From Halorubrum sp. CBA1229 (GTDB lineage: Archaea; Halobacteriota; Halobacteria; Halobacteriales; Haloferacaceae): a DNA stretch of 64,000 nt. The DNA lies in NCBI RefSeq assembly GCF_003721435.2, contig NZ_CP054586.1, positions 299,939 through 363,938 on the forward strand. The letters are read 5' to 3'. Position 1 is the first letter of the stretch, and each line of letters begins with the position of its first letter. Under the pieces are notes generated by a model. It searched no databases and had not been told where the DNA came from. It worked only from the letters and a program-made list of their open reading frames with translations. Position numbers and translations under genes: made by a program. This document shows, in pieces, positions 8,304 through 16,048 of this stretch.

Positions 8304-9224
8304 ATGCAATCGCGTTCCCGGCGGTCGGTCCTCACGGCACTCGCCGGTGGGGGTGGGCTCGGGATCGCCGGCTGTCTCGGTGGCAAAGACTCTGTTGCCG
8401 TCCTCGCCGCCGGCAGCCTCGCAATCCTCGTCGATGACCACCTTGGGGAGCGGTATGAGTCTGAGACAGGAGTCGCTTGTCATGGGGAGTATTACGGCAC
8501 GAACGCGGTGATGAGAATGGTAACCGGCGGCCGGAAGTATCCAGATGTCGTCGTGAGCGCGGACGCCGAGTTATTGCGCGACCGACTCTACGACACCCAT
8601 ACCGCGTGGGATATCTCGTTCGCGTCGAACGCTATCGGGATCGCTTATGCCCCAGACACGCGGTTTGGGGAACGGCTAGAGGCGGGCGATCCCTGGTATG
8701 AAATCGCACGCGACGCGGACGACGGCGACCTTGCGATAAGCGATCCCAATCTCGATCCCCTCGGATACCGTGCCGTCCACGCGTTCCAACTAGCCGAGCA
8801 GGAACACGAATTCGATAGCTTTGCCGAGGACGTCATGAACGCAGCGTACCAGGAGCCAGAGGAACCGCAACTACTCGCCGGCGTTGAGACTGGGAACCGC
8901 GCTGCCGCGGTTGTCTACCGGAACATGGCCGCTGACCACGGGTTGCCGTTTCACCCGTTCCCAGAGACGTACAACTTCTCGAACCCAGAGTACGCCGATC
9001 ACTACGCAGAGGCCTCGTACACGACGGATGAGGGGTACACAGCGACCGGGAGACCGATCGTGTACAATGCGACGGTGCTCGAAAGCGCGGACTCACCAGA
9101 GGCCGGACACGAGTTTGTCCGATTGCTCGCGAACGCTGATGACACCTTGCGCGAGAACGGATTTGAGACAGACGGGTTTCCGAGCACGCACGGCGACGTT
9201 CCTGCCGAGGTGACGGACGGATGA
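8304..9224 (+). CDS. Molybdate/tungstate-type ABC transporter substrate-binding lipoprotein
   Basis: About 306 residues from the start at 8304. This start gives a Tat-type lipoprotein signal (SRRSVL…GLGIAGC, lipobox cysteine), so it is preferred over the longer start at 8238. The body is a periplasmic-binding fold of the ModA/WtpA kind, with the VLAAGSL…GVACHGEYYGTNA start and the PDVVVSAD motif. It captures oxyanion outside the cell for the permease and ATPase that follow (4-nt overlaps). Its place beside a molybdoenzyme operon favours molybdate or tungstate, but sulfate-like oxyanions cannot be excluded. A TTATAG TATA-like sequence lies near 8231. Confidence 0.83.
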   Translation: MQSRSRRSVLTALAGGGGLGIAGCLGGKDSVAVLAAGSLAILVDDHLGERYESETGVACHGEYYGTNAVMRMVTGGRKYPDVVVSADAELLRDRLYDTHTAWDISFASNAIGIAYAPDTRFGERLEAGDPWYEIARDADDGDLAISDPNLDPLGYRAVHAFQLAEQEHEFDSFAEDVMNAAYQEPEEPQLLAGVETGNRAAAVVYRNMAADHGLPFHPFPETYNFSNPEYADHYAEASYTTDEGYTATGRPIVYNATVLESADSPEAGHEFVRLLANADDTLRENGFETDGFPSTHGDVPAEVTDG

Positions 9225-10042
9225 GCCTCGTCGACGCGACCCGGTCAGTTATAAACTCCCGGCGGCTGCCGCCGCTGCTGGTCTTCGGACTCCTCGGCGG
9301 GATACTGCTTGTCTACTTTGCGCTTCCCTTCGTAGTGTTTCTCGGCCGAACCGGATCGGTTCCTGTCGTCGAGACACTGCTGGAGACATCGAGCACCACG
9401 GCGGTCCGGAACTCGCTTCTCACCGCGCCGGCTGCAACCGCGGTCGCGACTGCGTTCGGTGTTCCGCTTGCGTACGTCCTTGCGCGCAAAACGTTCCCAG
9501 GAAAACGGCTTATCGAGGCGCTCGTTGTGCTCCCGCTCGTTGTCCCGCCGGTTGTTGGTGGGGCGATGCTGCTCAGCGTGGTGGGGCGGTTTACACCGAT
9601 CGGCGCCGCCGCAGCACGCGCGGGGGTACCGCTGACGGGCAGCCTGCTTGGCGTCGTCCTCGCTCAGATGTTTGTCGCCGCGCCGTTCGTAGTGATTACT
9701 GCACGCGCCGGGTTTGGCGCCGTCGACGAACGGCTCGAACAGGCGTCTCGGTCACTCGGATATGGGCCGATAGCCACGTTCAGACACGTGTCGCTTCCGC
9801 TCGCGAGCCGAGCGATCGTCGCCGGGATTGTGCTCACGTTCGCGCGGGCGATGGGCGAGTTTGGCGCCACGATGATGGTCGCGTACAACCCTCGGACGAT
9901 GCCGACGCGTATCTGGGTTGACTTTATTTCCGGCGGGATCGACGCGATCGTCCCACTCGCGCTCGCTCTGTTGGCGGTCACGCTTGTCGTAGTTGTTACA
10001 GTACAACAATTCGCTGGCGTTCCAACAGTGGTGGAACGATGA
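9221..10042 (+). CDS. ABC transporter permease, molybdate/tungstate type
   Basis: A 273-residue inner-membrane permease with about six helices and the cytoplasmic EAA loop (…ERLEQASRSLGYGPIATFRHVSLP) that docks onto the ATPase. Family features match ModB/WtpB/CysT permeases. It starts within the stop of the binding-protein gene (ATGA overlap) and likewise overlaps the ATPase gene, so the three form one transcript. Substrate is inferred from context, as for its partner. Confidence 0.86.
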   Translation: MSLVDATRSVINSRRLPPLLVFGLLGGILLVYFALPFVVFLGRTGSVPVVETLLETSSTTAVRNSLLTAPAATAVATAFGVPLAYVLARKTFPGKRLIEALVVLPLVVPPVVGGAMLLSVVGRFTPIGAAAARAGVPLTGSLLGVVLAQMFVAAPFVVITARAGFGAVDERLEQASRSLGYGPIATFRHVSLPLASRAIVAGIVLTFARAMGEFGATMMVAYNPRTMPTRIWVDFISGGIDAIVPLALALLAVTLVVVVTVQQFAGVPTVVER

Positions 10043-11190
10043 CCCTCAAACTTGACGGGCTAAGCCATCGATACGAGAGCGGACGTGCCCTCAACGATGT
10101 GTCGCTTGCCCTCGACGACGGAGAACTCGTTGCGCTGCTCGGACCGAGTGGCTGCGGGAAGACGACCGTCGTCCAGGCGATCGCCGGACACCTCAACCCA
10201 ACGGCTGGACGAGTGTCACTCCGCGAAATCGACGTCACCAGCGCCCCGCCGGAGAACCGCAACGTTGGACTCGTTTTTCAGCAGCCGACGCTGTATCCGC
10301 ATATGACTGTCAGCGAGAACGTCGCGTACGGCCTGAAAAGCGATGATCTCTCAGCCGAACAGGTGAGTAACCGCGTCGATCGGTACCTCGAACTGGTCGA
10401 ACTCGCTGACCGACACGACGCGTCTCCGGAATCGCTGAGCGGAGGGGAGAGCCGCCGGATCGAACTCGCTCGTGCACTCGCTCCCGAACCGGATGTTCTC
10501 CTACTCGATGAACCGCTGTCGGCACTCGATAAGGGACTGCGTGCGCGGCTCCGCGACGAGATCATCCGAGTCCAGCAGGAAACTGGCGTGACGACGCTGT
10601 TCGTCACCCACGATCAGGAAGACGCGATGTCGGTTGCGGACCGACTCGTCGTACTCCGCGACGGGGAGGTTGTCGCGTCTGGACCGCCCAGAGAACTCTA
10701 CGACTCGCCGCCGACCCGGTTCGTCGCGTCGTTTCTCGGACGCTCGAACGAACTCTCAGCAAGGGTCGAGAGCGGCGAGTCGTCACTGGTGACAATCGGC
10801 GGGACCGACTTCGCGGTCGACGCTTTGACGGACAGGCTCACTGATGCACCCCGAGCAGCTATTCACGTGCGCCCCAGTGACCTGACTGTGAGATCTATGA
10901 CACGGTCTGGAAAGTCGTCAAGTGAGATCGAGAGCATGTCGGACCGGTCAGGCGTATCGGTCGATGGTGGGGCACCCAACGAGCGACTGGGAACGATCAG
11001 GATGCCTGGGACAGTAGCACACGTACGCGACGTGGGGCGCCGCTACGACGTGTGCGTCGAGGTCGACTCCGGCGAGTCGGTGACCGTCGAGCGGCATCGT
11101 AGCGGACTCCACGAAAATGAACGCGTGACCGTTACCGCCGCAGTGAGCGACCTCACCGCATTTCCCGTCTCAGAACGAACCTCTGACTGA
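10039..11190 (+). CDS. ABC transporter ATPase, molybdate/tungstate type with TOBE-like tail
   Basis: A 383-residue ATPase. It has Walker A GPSGCGKTT (~33-41), signature LSGGESRRIELARAL, Walker B VLLLDEP and switch histidine VTHDQEDA. The C-terminal ~130 residues form the TOBE-type regulatory region seen in ModC/WtpC/PotA. A Ser/Gly-rich insertion around residues 290-320 is longer than usual. It powers the importer with the two upstream genes and ends the operon. Confidence 0.87.
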   Translation: MTLKLDGLSHRYESGRALNDVSLALDDGELVALLGPSGCGKTTVVQAIAGHLNPTAGRVSLREIDVTSAPPENRNVGLVFQQPTLYPHMTVSENVAYGLKSDDLSAEQVSNRVDRYLELVELADRHDASPESLSGGESRRIELARALAPEPDVLLLDEPLSALDKGLRARLRDEIIRVQQETGVTTLFVTHDQEDAMSVADRLVVLRDGEVVASGPPRELYDSPPTRFVASFLGRSNELSARVESGESSLVTIGGTDFAVDALTDRLTDAPRAAIHVRPSDLTVRSMTRSGKSSSEIESMSDRSGVSVDGGAPNERLGTIRMPGTVAHVRDVGRRYDVCVEVDSGESVTVERHRSGLHENERVTVTAAVSDLTAFPVSERTSD

Positions 11191-11247
11191 TTCTAACACA
11201 TCCAGAGACAAAGACTCAAATAGTCAATTAGAGTATAATTCAACATC

Positions 11248-11620
11248 ATGCTCCCAGACGATCTCCCAGTTGATCGCCAGAAATTGCTGACGTAGGAAAC
11301 AGACTGCTGGCAGTGTAGCGAACAAACGCCTGTGGTCTGGCCCCGAGGGGGACCATCTTGATACGCCTCTCGGAGATATATTGGCGAATTACGAAACTCC
11401 TGTTAAACGGGTTTACAGCAATACTCTCGGCAAGAAAGTCTGGGGGAACGTCTGTCAGCACTGTGAGTCTTACCAAGGGAATCATTTCATCCAGCAAAAG
11501 GCACTGGAGATTGACCCTCCACTGGTAGACTGTCCATATTGTGGAGATGAACACGAATGGAGCCTGGACCAAGGGATGGGTGGGTCATTCGGACAGGGAT
11601 GGGTCTCATGTCCAGAATAA
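11248..11620 (+). pseudogene. Broken zinc-ribbon protein gene (stop codon plus frameshift)
   Basis: Read in frame from the ATG at 11248 the product stops at a TAG after 15 codons, then continues in frame with ETDCWQCSEQTP. Removing one G from the GGGGG run near 11347-11351 joins this to the second frame, giving GDHLDTPLG…CQHC…CPYCGDEHEW…CPE. The reconstructed ~124-residue protein would have three CxxC pairs plus a last Cys, a zinc-ribbon arrangement. The alternative, a short gene from TTG 11381, is possible but lacks the first CxxC. The family is unknown. Confidence 0.55.
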
Positions 11621-11723
11621 GGTGAAATACCGGTTGGTGACCCAAGGGGAGAGTGATGAATCAATTAGCTCCATACGGGGCCAGATCAGTAGTGTTTCAA
11701 AACCCGAATGAGTAAATTGCGAC

Positions 11724-12005
11724 ATGTACGATCTCACTGGCTTTCAGCGCGATCTGCTGTACGTAGTTGCCGGACTTGATGACCCCCACGGACTCGCGAT
11801 CAAAGACGAGCTCGAGGACTACTACGAAAAGGAAATCCATCATGGTCGGCTCTATCCGAATCTCGACACACTCGTTGAGAAGGGACTTGTCGAGAAAAGT
11901 CAGCGAGACCGTCGAACCAACGAGTACACTACCACTCGTCGGGGCAACAGAGAAATTGAGGCGCGAGCAGAATGGGAAGCTGAGTACATCGACCACGACG
12001 GCTGA
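11724..12005 (+). CDS. PadR-family transcription regulator
   Basis: A 93-residue single winged-helix protein. The phrase LTGFQRDLLYVVAGLDDPHG starts it, followed by …EIHHGRLYPNLDTLVEKGLVEKS and the wing TTRRGNREIEARAEWE, all typical of the PadR DNA-binding domain without the C-terminal effector domain. The ligand and targets are unknown. It stands alone between decayed genes and partition locus 1. Confidence 0.85.
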   Translation: MYDLTGFQRDLLYVVAGLDDPHGLAIKDELEDYYEKEIHHGRLYPNLDTLVEKGLVEKSQRDRRTNEYTTTRRGNREIEARAEWEAEYIDHDG

Positions 12006-12026
12006 ACCGTCGCGATCGAGAACAGC

Positions 12027-12098
12027 CTAGCTTTGCCGCTTCACACTCTCGATGGCAATGATAGTCTGTGCCGCCGTGTCGTCGAGCACCTCATACAT
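12027..12098 (-). pseudogene. Truncated remnant of a helix-turn-helix gene (copy 1)
   Basis: The first 23 codons, beginning MYEVLDDTAAQ, match the start of the frameshifted HTH gene at 61516 (19 of the first ~18-20 residues identical or similar), and then the sequence diverges into a stop. Upstream it keeps the same palindrome as the other copy. It is therefore the 5' stump of a gene otherwise deleted here. Confidence 0.6.
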
Positions 12099-12104
12099 CT
12101 GGTA

Positions 12105-12124
12105 GTTACCAATACTCCGGTAAC
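12105..12124. promoter_or_regulatory. Inverted repeat GTTACC-N8-GGTAAC (copy 1)
   Basis: A perfect 6-bp inverted repeat with an 8-nt spacer, 6 nt before the ATG of the truncated HTH gene on the minus strand. The identical arrangement recurs at 61490-61509 with the same spacing to the ATG. It is probably an autoregulatory operator. Confidence 0.6.
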
Positions 12125-12240
12125 AGTTAATAATTCTCACTCGACTGGCCGTAAAGCACGATCTCCCCCACTTATTCTGAAGATAGTCCAGCTCCCCGCT
12201 GAAAACACGCGGAACGACTATAATGAATTCATCGAGCAAA

Positions 12241-12372
12241 ACGAACGGAACGAGAAAAACGAATGTGTTGAACGCTACTCGATGAACATAACGAGAGAAA
12301 CGAACAAAACGCATAGAAACGAGTTCGTAGATAGCAACGAGTGTGTTTGCTTCAACGAGTGAAACGAACACT
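12241..12372. repeat. Degenerate 9-nt iteron cluster upstream of parA locus 1
   Basis: Repeated units of the type ACGANNNAA run through this stretch. The clearest in-register copies are ACGAACGGA, ACGAGAAAA and ACGAATGTG from 12241, ACGAGAGAA and ACGAACAAA from 12291, and ACGAGTGAA and ACGAACACT from 12355. With the second cluster (12417-12488) and the coding copies (13411-13464) they are candidate centromere (parS) or origin iterons. Confidence 0.6.
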
Positions 12373-12416
12373 CAGTTTTAATAGCGTAGTAATCCTTTCA
12401 CCGAGTGAAATACCCT

Positions 12417-12488
12417 CACCGAACGCACCGAACTAAACGACCAAAATGATAAAAACGAACGAAACGAACATAACGAGAGAAACGAAGA
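12417..12488. repeat. Eight in-register 9-nt iterons just before parA
   Basis: Starting at 12417 the sequence divides into eight 9-mers: CACCGAACG, CACCGAACT, AAACGACCA, AAATGATAA, AAACGAACG, AAACGAACA, TAACGAGAG and AAACGAAGA. The array ends 2 nt before the preferred parA start. Because 9 nt is three codons the array stays open in the parA frame, which makes an upstream start at 12446 look possible but probably false. Confidence 0.7.
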
Positions 12489-12490
12489 TA

Positions 12491-13309
12491 ATGACCGACA
12501 CCAATACTGCACGAATCACGGTGGCGAATCAGAAGGGCGGCGCGGGGAAGACGACTGACGTCATACACACAGGCGGCGCACTCGCCGCCCGAGGCCACGA
12601 CGTCCTCCTGGTCGATATCGACTATCACGGGGGGCTCACCTGCTCGCTTGGCTACAACGAACTGTACTACGATACCGACCGTACGACGCTGTTCGACGTC
12701 CTCGACTTCGATCAGATGGAGTCGGTGAACGACATCATCGTCGAGCACGAGGAATTCGACATCCTCCCCGCCAGCGAGAAGCTCGCGAACAACAAGAACA
12801 TCCAGACGTTGCTTGAAGCGCCGAAGAGTCGCGAGCGCCTGGAGATGACGCTCGACGAACTCGAGAAGGACTACGACTACATCATCGTCGACACGCCGCC
12901 ATCCCTGAACGTCCTTACCGACAACGCCCTGGTCGCGACCGGCAACGTCGTCATCCCCGTCATTCCCGAGAAGCTCAACGCCAACAGCCTCCAGATTTTC
13001 GCGAAGCAGCTGAGCTCCCTCGAACCGGCATACGGTGACATCAATCGGCTCGCGATTGTCTGTAACCGTGTCGAGCAGAACAGCGAGCACCGCGATACCA
13101 TCGCGGAGATCAAGTCGGCGTACTCCCTCCCAGTGTTCGAGATCCCGAAGCGGACCGACCTCTCCCAATCGATTGGCGAAGGGGTGTCCGTCTTCGGCTT
13201 CGGCAAGGAGAACCAGCGCGTCGAGGATGCACGCGACTTGTTCAACGAAATCGCCGACCTGTTCGACGAGACGTTTGAGAAGCCCGCGCCTGAGGAGGTG
13301 ACAGCATGA
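12491..13309 (+). CDS. ParA-family partition ATPase (locus 1)
   Basis: A 272-residue ParA/Soj ATPase from the start at 12491, chosen because it opens directly with the conserved ITVANQKGG strand; the upstream in-frame ATG at 12446 would only translate iteron DNA. It has the deviant Walker A KGGAGKTT (15-22), the VDIDYHGGLT segment, where many family members have DPQG, and the switch region VDTPPSLN. ParA proteins form ATP-dependent gradients on the nucleoid to segregate plasmids. The partner gene overlaps its end by 4 nt and iterons precede it, so this is a complete par locus without a rep gene nearby. Confidence 0.87.
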   Translation: MTDTNTARITVANQKGGAGKTTDVIHTGGALAARGHDVLLVDIDYHGGLTCSLGYNELYYDTDRTTLFDVLDFDQMESVNDIIVEHEEFDILPASEKLANNKNIQTLLEAPKSRERLEMTLDELEKDYDYIIVDTPPSLNVLTDNALVATGNVVIPVIPEKLNANSLQIFAKQLSSLEPAYGDINRLAIVCNRVEQNSEHRDTIAEIKSAYSLPVFEIPKRTDLSQSIGEGVSVFGFGKENQRVEDARDLFNEIADLFDETFEKPAPEEVTA

Positions 13310-13695
13310 GCGACGGTTGGGGTGATGCCTCTGGCATCGAGGGGAACTACGACGAGGAGGACGCTGAGACCGAGTCCAGTGAAACGGTGGAACCCGGCTC
13401 ATCAGTAGAAACGACCGAATCGACCGCAACGAGCGAAACGAACAAAACGAACAAAACGAAGATAAACATCAAGGACGAGTGGAACGGACGGACGATCTAC
13501 ATCCCTGATGATGTTCTCGACGAGATGGAAGATACCTATCTCGAGTCCCAATTGAAACTCCGACAGGCGGGTCAAAACGAGTTCAAGAAGAATCGCCACT
13601 TCTACCCGTTACTCGTCCAGTTCGGTGCGGAGGCGCTCTCTGAGGCCGATGCTGAGGACATACAGGCGCGGCTTTCGGAACTTAACAACGACTGA
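13306..13695 (+). CDS. Predicted ribbon-helix-helix centromere-binding partner of ParA (locus 1)
   Basis: A 129-residue protein. Residues 1-55 are acidic, Ser/Thr-rich and probably disordered. Residues ~60-125 read as a strand (TIYIPDD) followed by two helices (VLDEMEDTYLESQLKLRQ and FYPLLVQFGAEALSE), the pattern of a ribbon-helix-helix DNA-binding domain such as ParG or omega. In type Ib par loci such proteins bind short tandem repeats and stimulate ParA with a mobile N-terminal tail. Residues 36-53 (TTE STA TSE TNK TNK TKI) are encoded by 9-nt repeats matching the upstream iterons. RHH assignment is by eye. Confidence 0.65.
   Translation: MSDGWGDASGIEGNYDEEDAETESSETVEPGSSVETTESTATSETNKTNKTKINIKDEWNGRTIYIPDDVLDEMEDTYLESQLKLRQAGQNEFKKNRHFYPLLVQFGAEALSEADAEDIQARLSELNND
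13411..13464. repeat. Six 9-nt iterons inside the partner gene
   Basis: ACGACCGAA, TCGACCGCA, ACGAGCGAA, ACGAACAAA, ACGAACAAA and ACGAAGATA follow each other without gaps. They match the ACGANNNAA units upstream of parA and lie in codon register inside the tail-coding part of the partner gene. Confidence 0.65.
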
Positions 13696-13767
13696 CTCCA
13701 GAAAATGAGCCGGTTTCCCTTGACGAGTCCGTTCAGCTCTCGTCCTCGACGGCTGTGAGCGCACCGC

Positions 13768-15168
13768 TTAGTTGAGTTTGCTCTCCAGGACCTTCGCTAC
13801 GGTGAGCACCGGGTCCCACACCGGGCTGAACGGGGGTGCGTACGCGAGATCGAGGGAGGCGAGCTGGTGGGCCGTGAGCTCAGTGTGCAGCGCCGTGGCG
13901 ACGGTGTCGATACGCTTGGCGACACCCTCACGGCCGACCATACTCGCCCCGAGGACGCGGCCGCTCTCGCGATCTCCGAGCATCGTGATCTCGATTTTGG
14001 ACCCGCCGGGGTAGTAGTGGGCGCGCGAGGGCGCCGTAATCGTCACAGACACGGGATCAAAGCCGGCCGCACGGCCCCGCTCCTCGTCGACCAGCCCAGT
14101 ACGGGCGACTTCAAGATCGAAGGCTTTCACCGCAGCCGTGCCGGCGATGTCGCCGACAGGCGTTGGGGCGCCGGCGAGCGTCTGACCGATGGCGCGTCCG
14201 GAGCGGTTGGCAGTCAGCGCGAGGGGGACGTGATCGGGCTTGCCGGTTACAACGTGGGTCGCTTCGGCGCAGTCACCGGCGGCGTAGATATGGTCGTCGT
14301 TGGTCCGCCCGTACTCGTCGGTCGCGATCGCTCCCGTATCCCCGAGCTCGATACCCGCATCCGCGGCGAGTTCCGTGTTCGGTGCGACGCCGACACCGAC
14401 GAGGGCCAGATCAACGGGAACAGCCGCGTCGCCGGCGGTGATAGCGGAGACGCGCTCGTCGCCACGGATCCCATCGATCGCTGTGTCCAGGTGCAGGTTG
14501 ACCCCCTTCTCACGGAGGTGATTTTCGACCGTGGCGGCCGTCTCAGCCCCAAACGGCTGGAGGGTGTGAGGCAACATTTCGAAGAGATGGACGTCGAGCC
14601 CGTGCTCGGCGAAGGCTTCGGCCATCTCGATACCGACGTAGCCGCCACCGATGATTCCAACCGACTCGGGGGACTTGGCGTCGGCATACTCCGTCGCTGC
14701 CTTGCGAGAGTCTACTGCGGGGGTCTCGACACCGAGGGCTTGTCGGATGTCGGCTCCCGCACCCATGCTGTGGAGGGTGAACACGCCCTTTGTGTCCATT
14801 CCGTCCAACGGGGGCTCGACCGCGCGGGCCCCTGTCGCGACCAGTAGGTCGCTGTACGACTGCTCGAACTCACCGTCGGGGCCGTCGACGGTCACTGTCC
14901 GGGCCTCGCGATCGATGGCTGTCACCTCGTGGTTCGTCCGGAGGTCGATCCCACGCTCTTCGATGAACTCCTCCGGCGTCACTGCGACGAGATCCTCCAG
15001 CGTCTCGACCGCGCCCTTCACGTAGTAGGGGAGGCCACACGCGCCGTACGACACCCACTCACCCCGCTCGAACACGATGACCTCCCGATCGGGCGCATCG
15101 CGGTTGAGTTTGCTCGCAGCACTCATCCCTGCCGCGTCACCGCCGACCACGACTACTGGTGCTGTCAT
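13768..15168 (-). CDS. FAD/NAD(P)-dependent disulfide oxidoreductase, CoA-disulfide reductase-like
   Basis: A 466-residue flavoprotein. It has the FAD-binding VVVGGDAAGMSAASKL (~4-19), the single redox cysteine in SYGACGLPYY (~45) that marks CoA-disulfide reductase/NADH oxidase/persulfide reductase enzymes, the NAD(P) motif GIIGGGYVGIEMAEAF (~170) and a C-terminal dimerisation domain. The family keeps CoA thiols or low-molecular persulfides reduced in the cytosol. Homologues without the CoA role exist, so the substrate is not fixed. A palindromic operator covers its promoter. It is not in an operon. Confidence 0.85.
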   Translation of the reverse strand: MTAPVVVVGGDAAGMSAASKLNRDAPDREVIVFERGEWVSYGACGLPYYVKGAVETLEDLVAVTPEEFIEERGIDLRTNHEVTAIDREARTVTVDGPDGEFEQSYSDLLVATGARAVEPPLDGMDTKGVFTLHSMGAGADIRQALGVETPAVDSRKAATEYADAKSPESVGIIGGGYVGIEMAEAFAEHGLDVHLFEMLPHTLQPFGAETAATVENHLREKGVNLHLDTAIDGIRGDERVSAITAGDAAVPVDLALVGVGVAPNTELAADAGIELGDTGAIATDEYGRTNDDHIYAAGDCAEATHVVTGKPDHVPLALTANRSGRAIGQTLAGAPTPVGDIAGTAAVKAFDLEVARTGLVDEERGRAAGFDPVSVTITAPSRAHYYPGGSKIEITMLGDRESGRVLGASMVGREGVAKRIDTVATALHTELTAHQLASLDLAYAPPFSPVWDPVLTVAKVLESKLN

Positions 15169-15177
15169 ACAGAAACC

Positions 15178-15219
15178 TACAATTGTATCGCTATTAAAGT
15201 ATTGTAAGTATTCTACAAT
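15178..15219 (-). promoter_or_regulatory. Promoter and paired palindromes of the CoA-disulfide-reductase-like gene
   Basis: Two related palindromes flank a TATA-like TTTAATA (rev. comp. of 15192-15198, ~27 nt before the start codon, so leaderless): TACAATTGTA at 15178-15187 and ATTGTA-N7-TACAAT at 15201-15219. A dimeric repressor bound to both would cover TATA box and start site. Confidence 0.55.
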
Positions 15220-15343
15220 ATCGGTGGCGATATCCTTAGAGTAATCCGAGATAAACGCGTCTGAACTTCATTTAGAGTGAGATCCGTATTCTCTCTCGAT
15301 AGTCTAGGATACTTTATTGTGTATTTAGAACAATATCGACTGT

Positions 15344-15511
15344 GTGAACATCATCAGAGACTGGGTCGACAATACCGAGATACACCGACGCCAGACAGAC
15401 CGGTATTTGGAGGGGGACCCGTCGTCAACGCTCATCCTTGAGTGCCCGTGTGGGCTCAACGGGCCGACGTATGCCCTGATCGACCCGGTGCCAGTTCAAG
15501 ACGGAAGTTGA
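15344..15511 (+). CDS. Small CPxCG-type zinc-finger-like protein
   Basis: A GTG-started ORF of 55 residues with a single CPCG motif (~34-37) in ILECPCGLNGPTYALIDP. Haloarchaea encode many such one- or two-motif microproteins, thought to bind zinc alone or as dimers. An AT-rich stretch with TTTAG-like promoter elements lies just upstream, and it diverges from the flavoprotein gene. The ~165 nt after it hold nothing I recognise. Confidence 0.45.
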   Translation: MNIIRDWVDNTEIHRRQTDRYLEGDPSSTLILECPCGLNGPTYALIDPVPVQDGS

Positions 15512-15676
15512 CGACCGCTGACATCCCGGTGGCTCACAGTAGTAGAGGCTGGCCGTCTCAGTATATCCGATTCTCGAACTGCTTCGACGATGCTATGGCT
15601 GATGTCTCTCCTTCAGTATTTTCGTCGCTTTCACACCTAACTCTCTTTACGATTGACCCCGTATTTTTGCTCAACG

Positions 15677-16048
15677 ATGTCCATCGACCGAGATACCTTC
15701 GAGCAAACGAGCGAGGACGAACTCGAAGAACTTTCCGTCCCGGATCAGGTCCTCGGATTTCTCGCTGCCAACGATGATCGCGCGTTTAAGGCCCGCGAAA
15801 TCGCCTCTCAGACCGGTCTCGATGAGGGCGCGGTCAGCACCGCGCTCTCGAGACTGAAGGACCGCGATCTCGTCGAACACAAAGCGACGTACTGGGCGAT
15901 AACCGACGACACGGAGCGACTCAACGGATACAGCGGGTACGAACGAGCGAGCGCTCTGTTCAACCGGCGACTCGGTACAGAGGACAAGGAGTCTTGGCGT
16001 GAACACGCACCCGAGGAACCGCATCCGAGCGTCGAGGACGAACAGTGA
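15677..16048 (+). CDS. Winged-helix protein, putative antitoxin
   Basis: A 123-residue protein from the ATG at 15677. Residues ~18-75 form a MarR/wHTH-type domain (…FKAREIASQTGLDEGAVSTALSRLKDRDLVEHK…). The charged C-terminal third, ending in Pro/Glu-rich sequence, could wrap the toxin. It overlaps the PemK/MazF-like gene by 4 nt (GTGA), the classic order and coupling of a type II toxin-antitoxin pair in which the antitoxin represses the operon. The pairing is from context. Confidence 0.7.
   Translation: MSIDRDTFEQTSEDELEELSVPDQVLGFLAANDDRAFKAREIASQTGLDEGAVSTALSRLKDRDLVEHKATYWAITDDTERLNGYSGYERASALFNRRLGTEDKESWREHAPEEPHPSVEDEQ

Noticed and set aside
12446..12490. Upstream in-frame start for ParA of locus 1
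   Set aside because: It would translate iteron DNA (TNETNITRET…); the ATG at 12491 gives the normal ParA start.
12416..13429. 337-codon minus-strand frame over parA locus 1
   Set aside because: Antisense to parA; the repeated residues near its ends come from the iterons.
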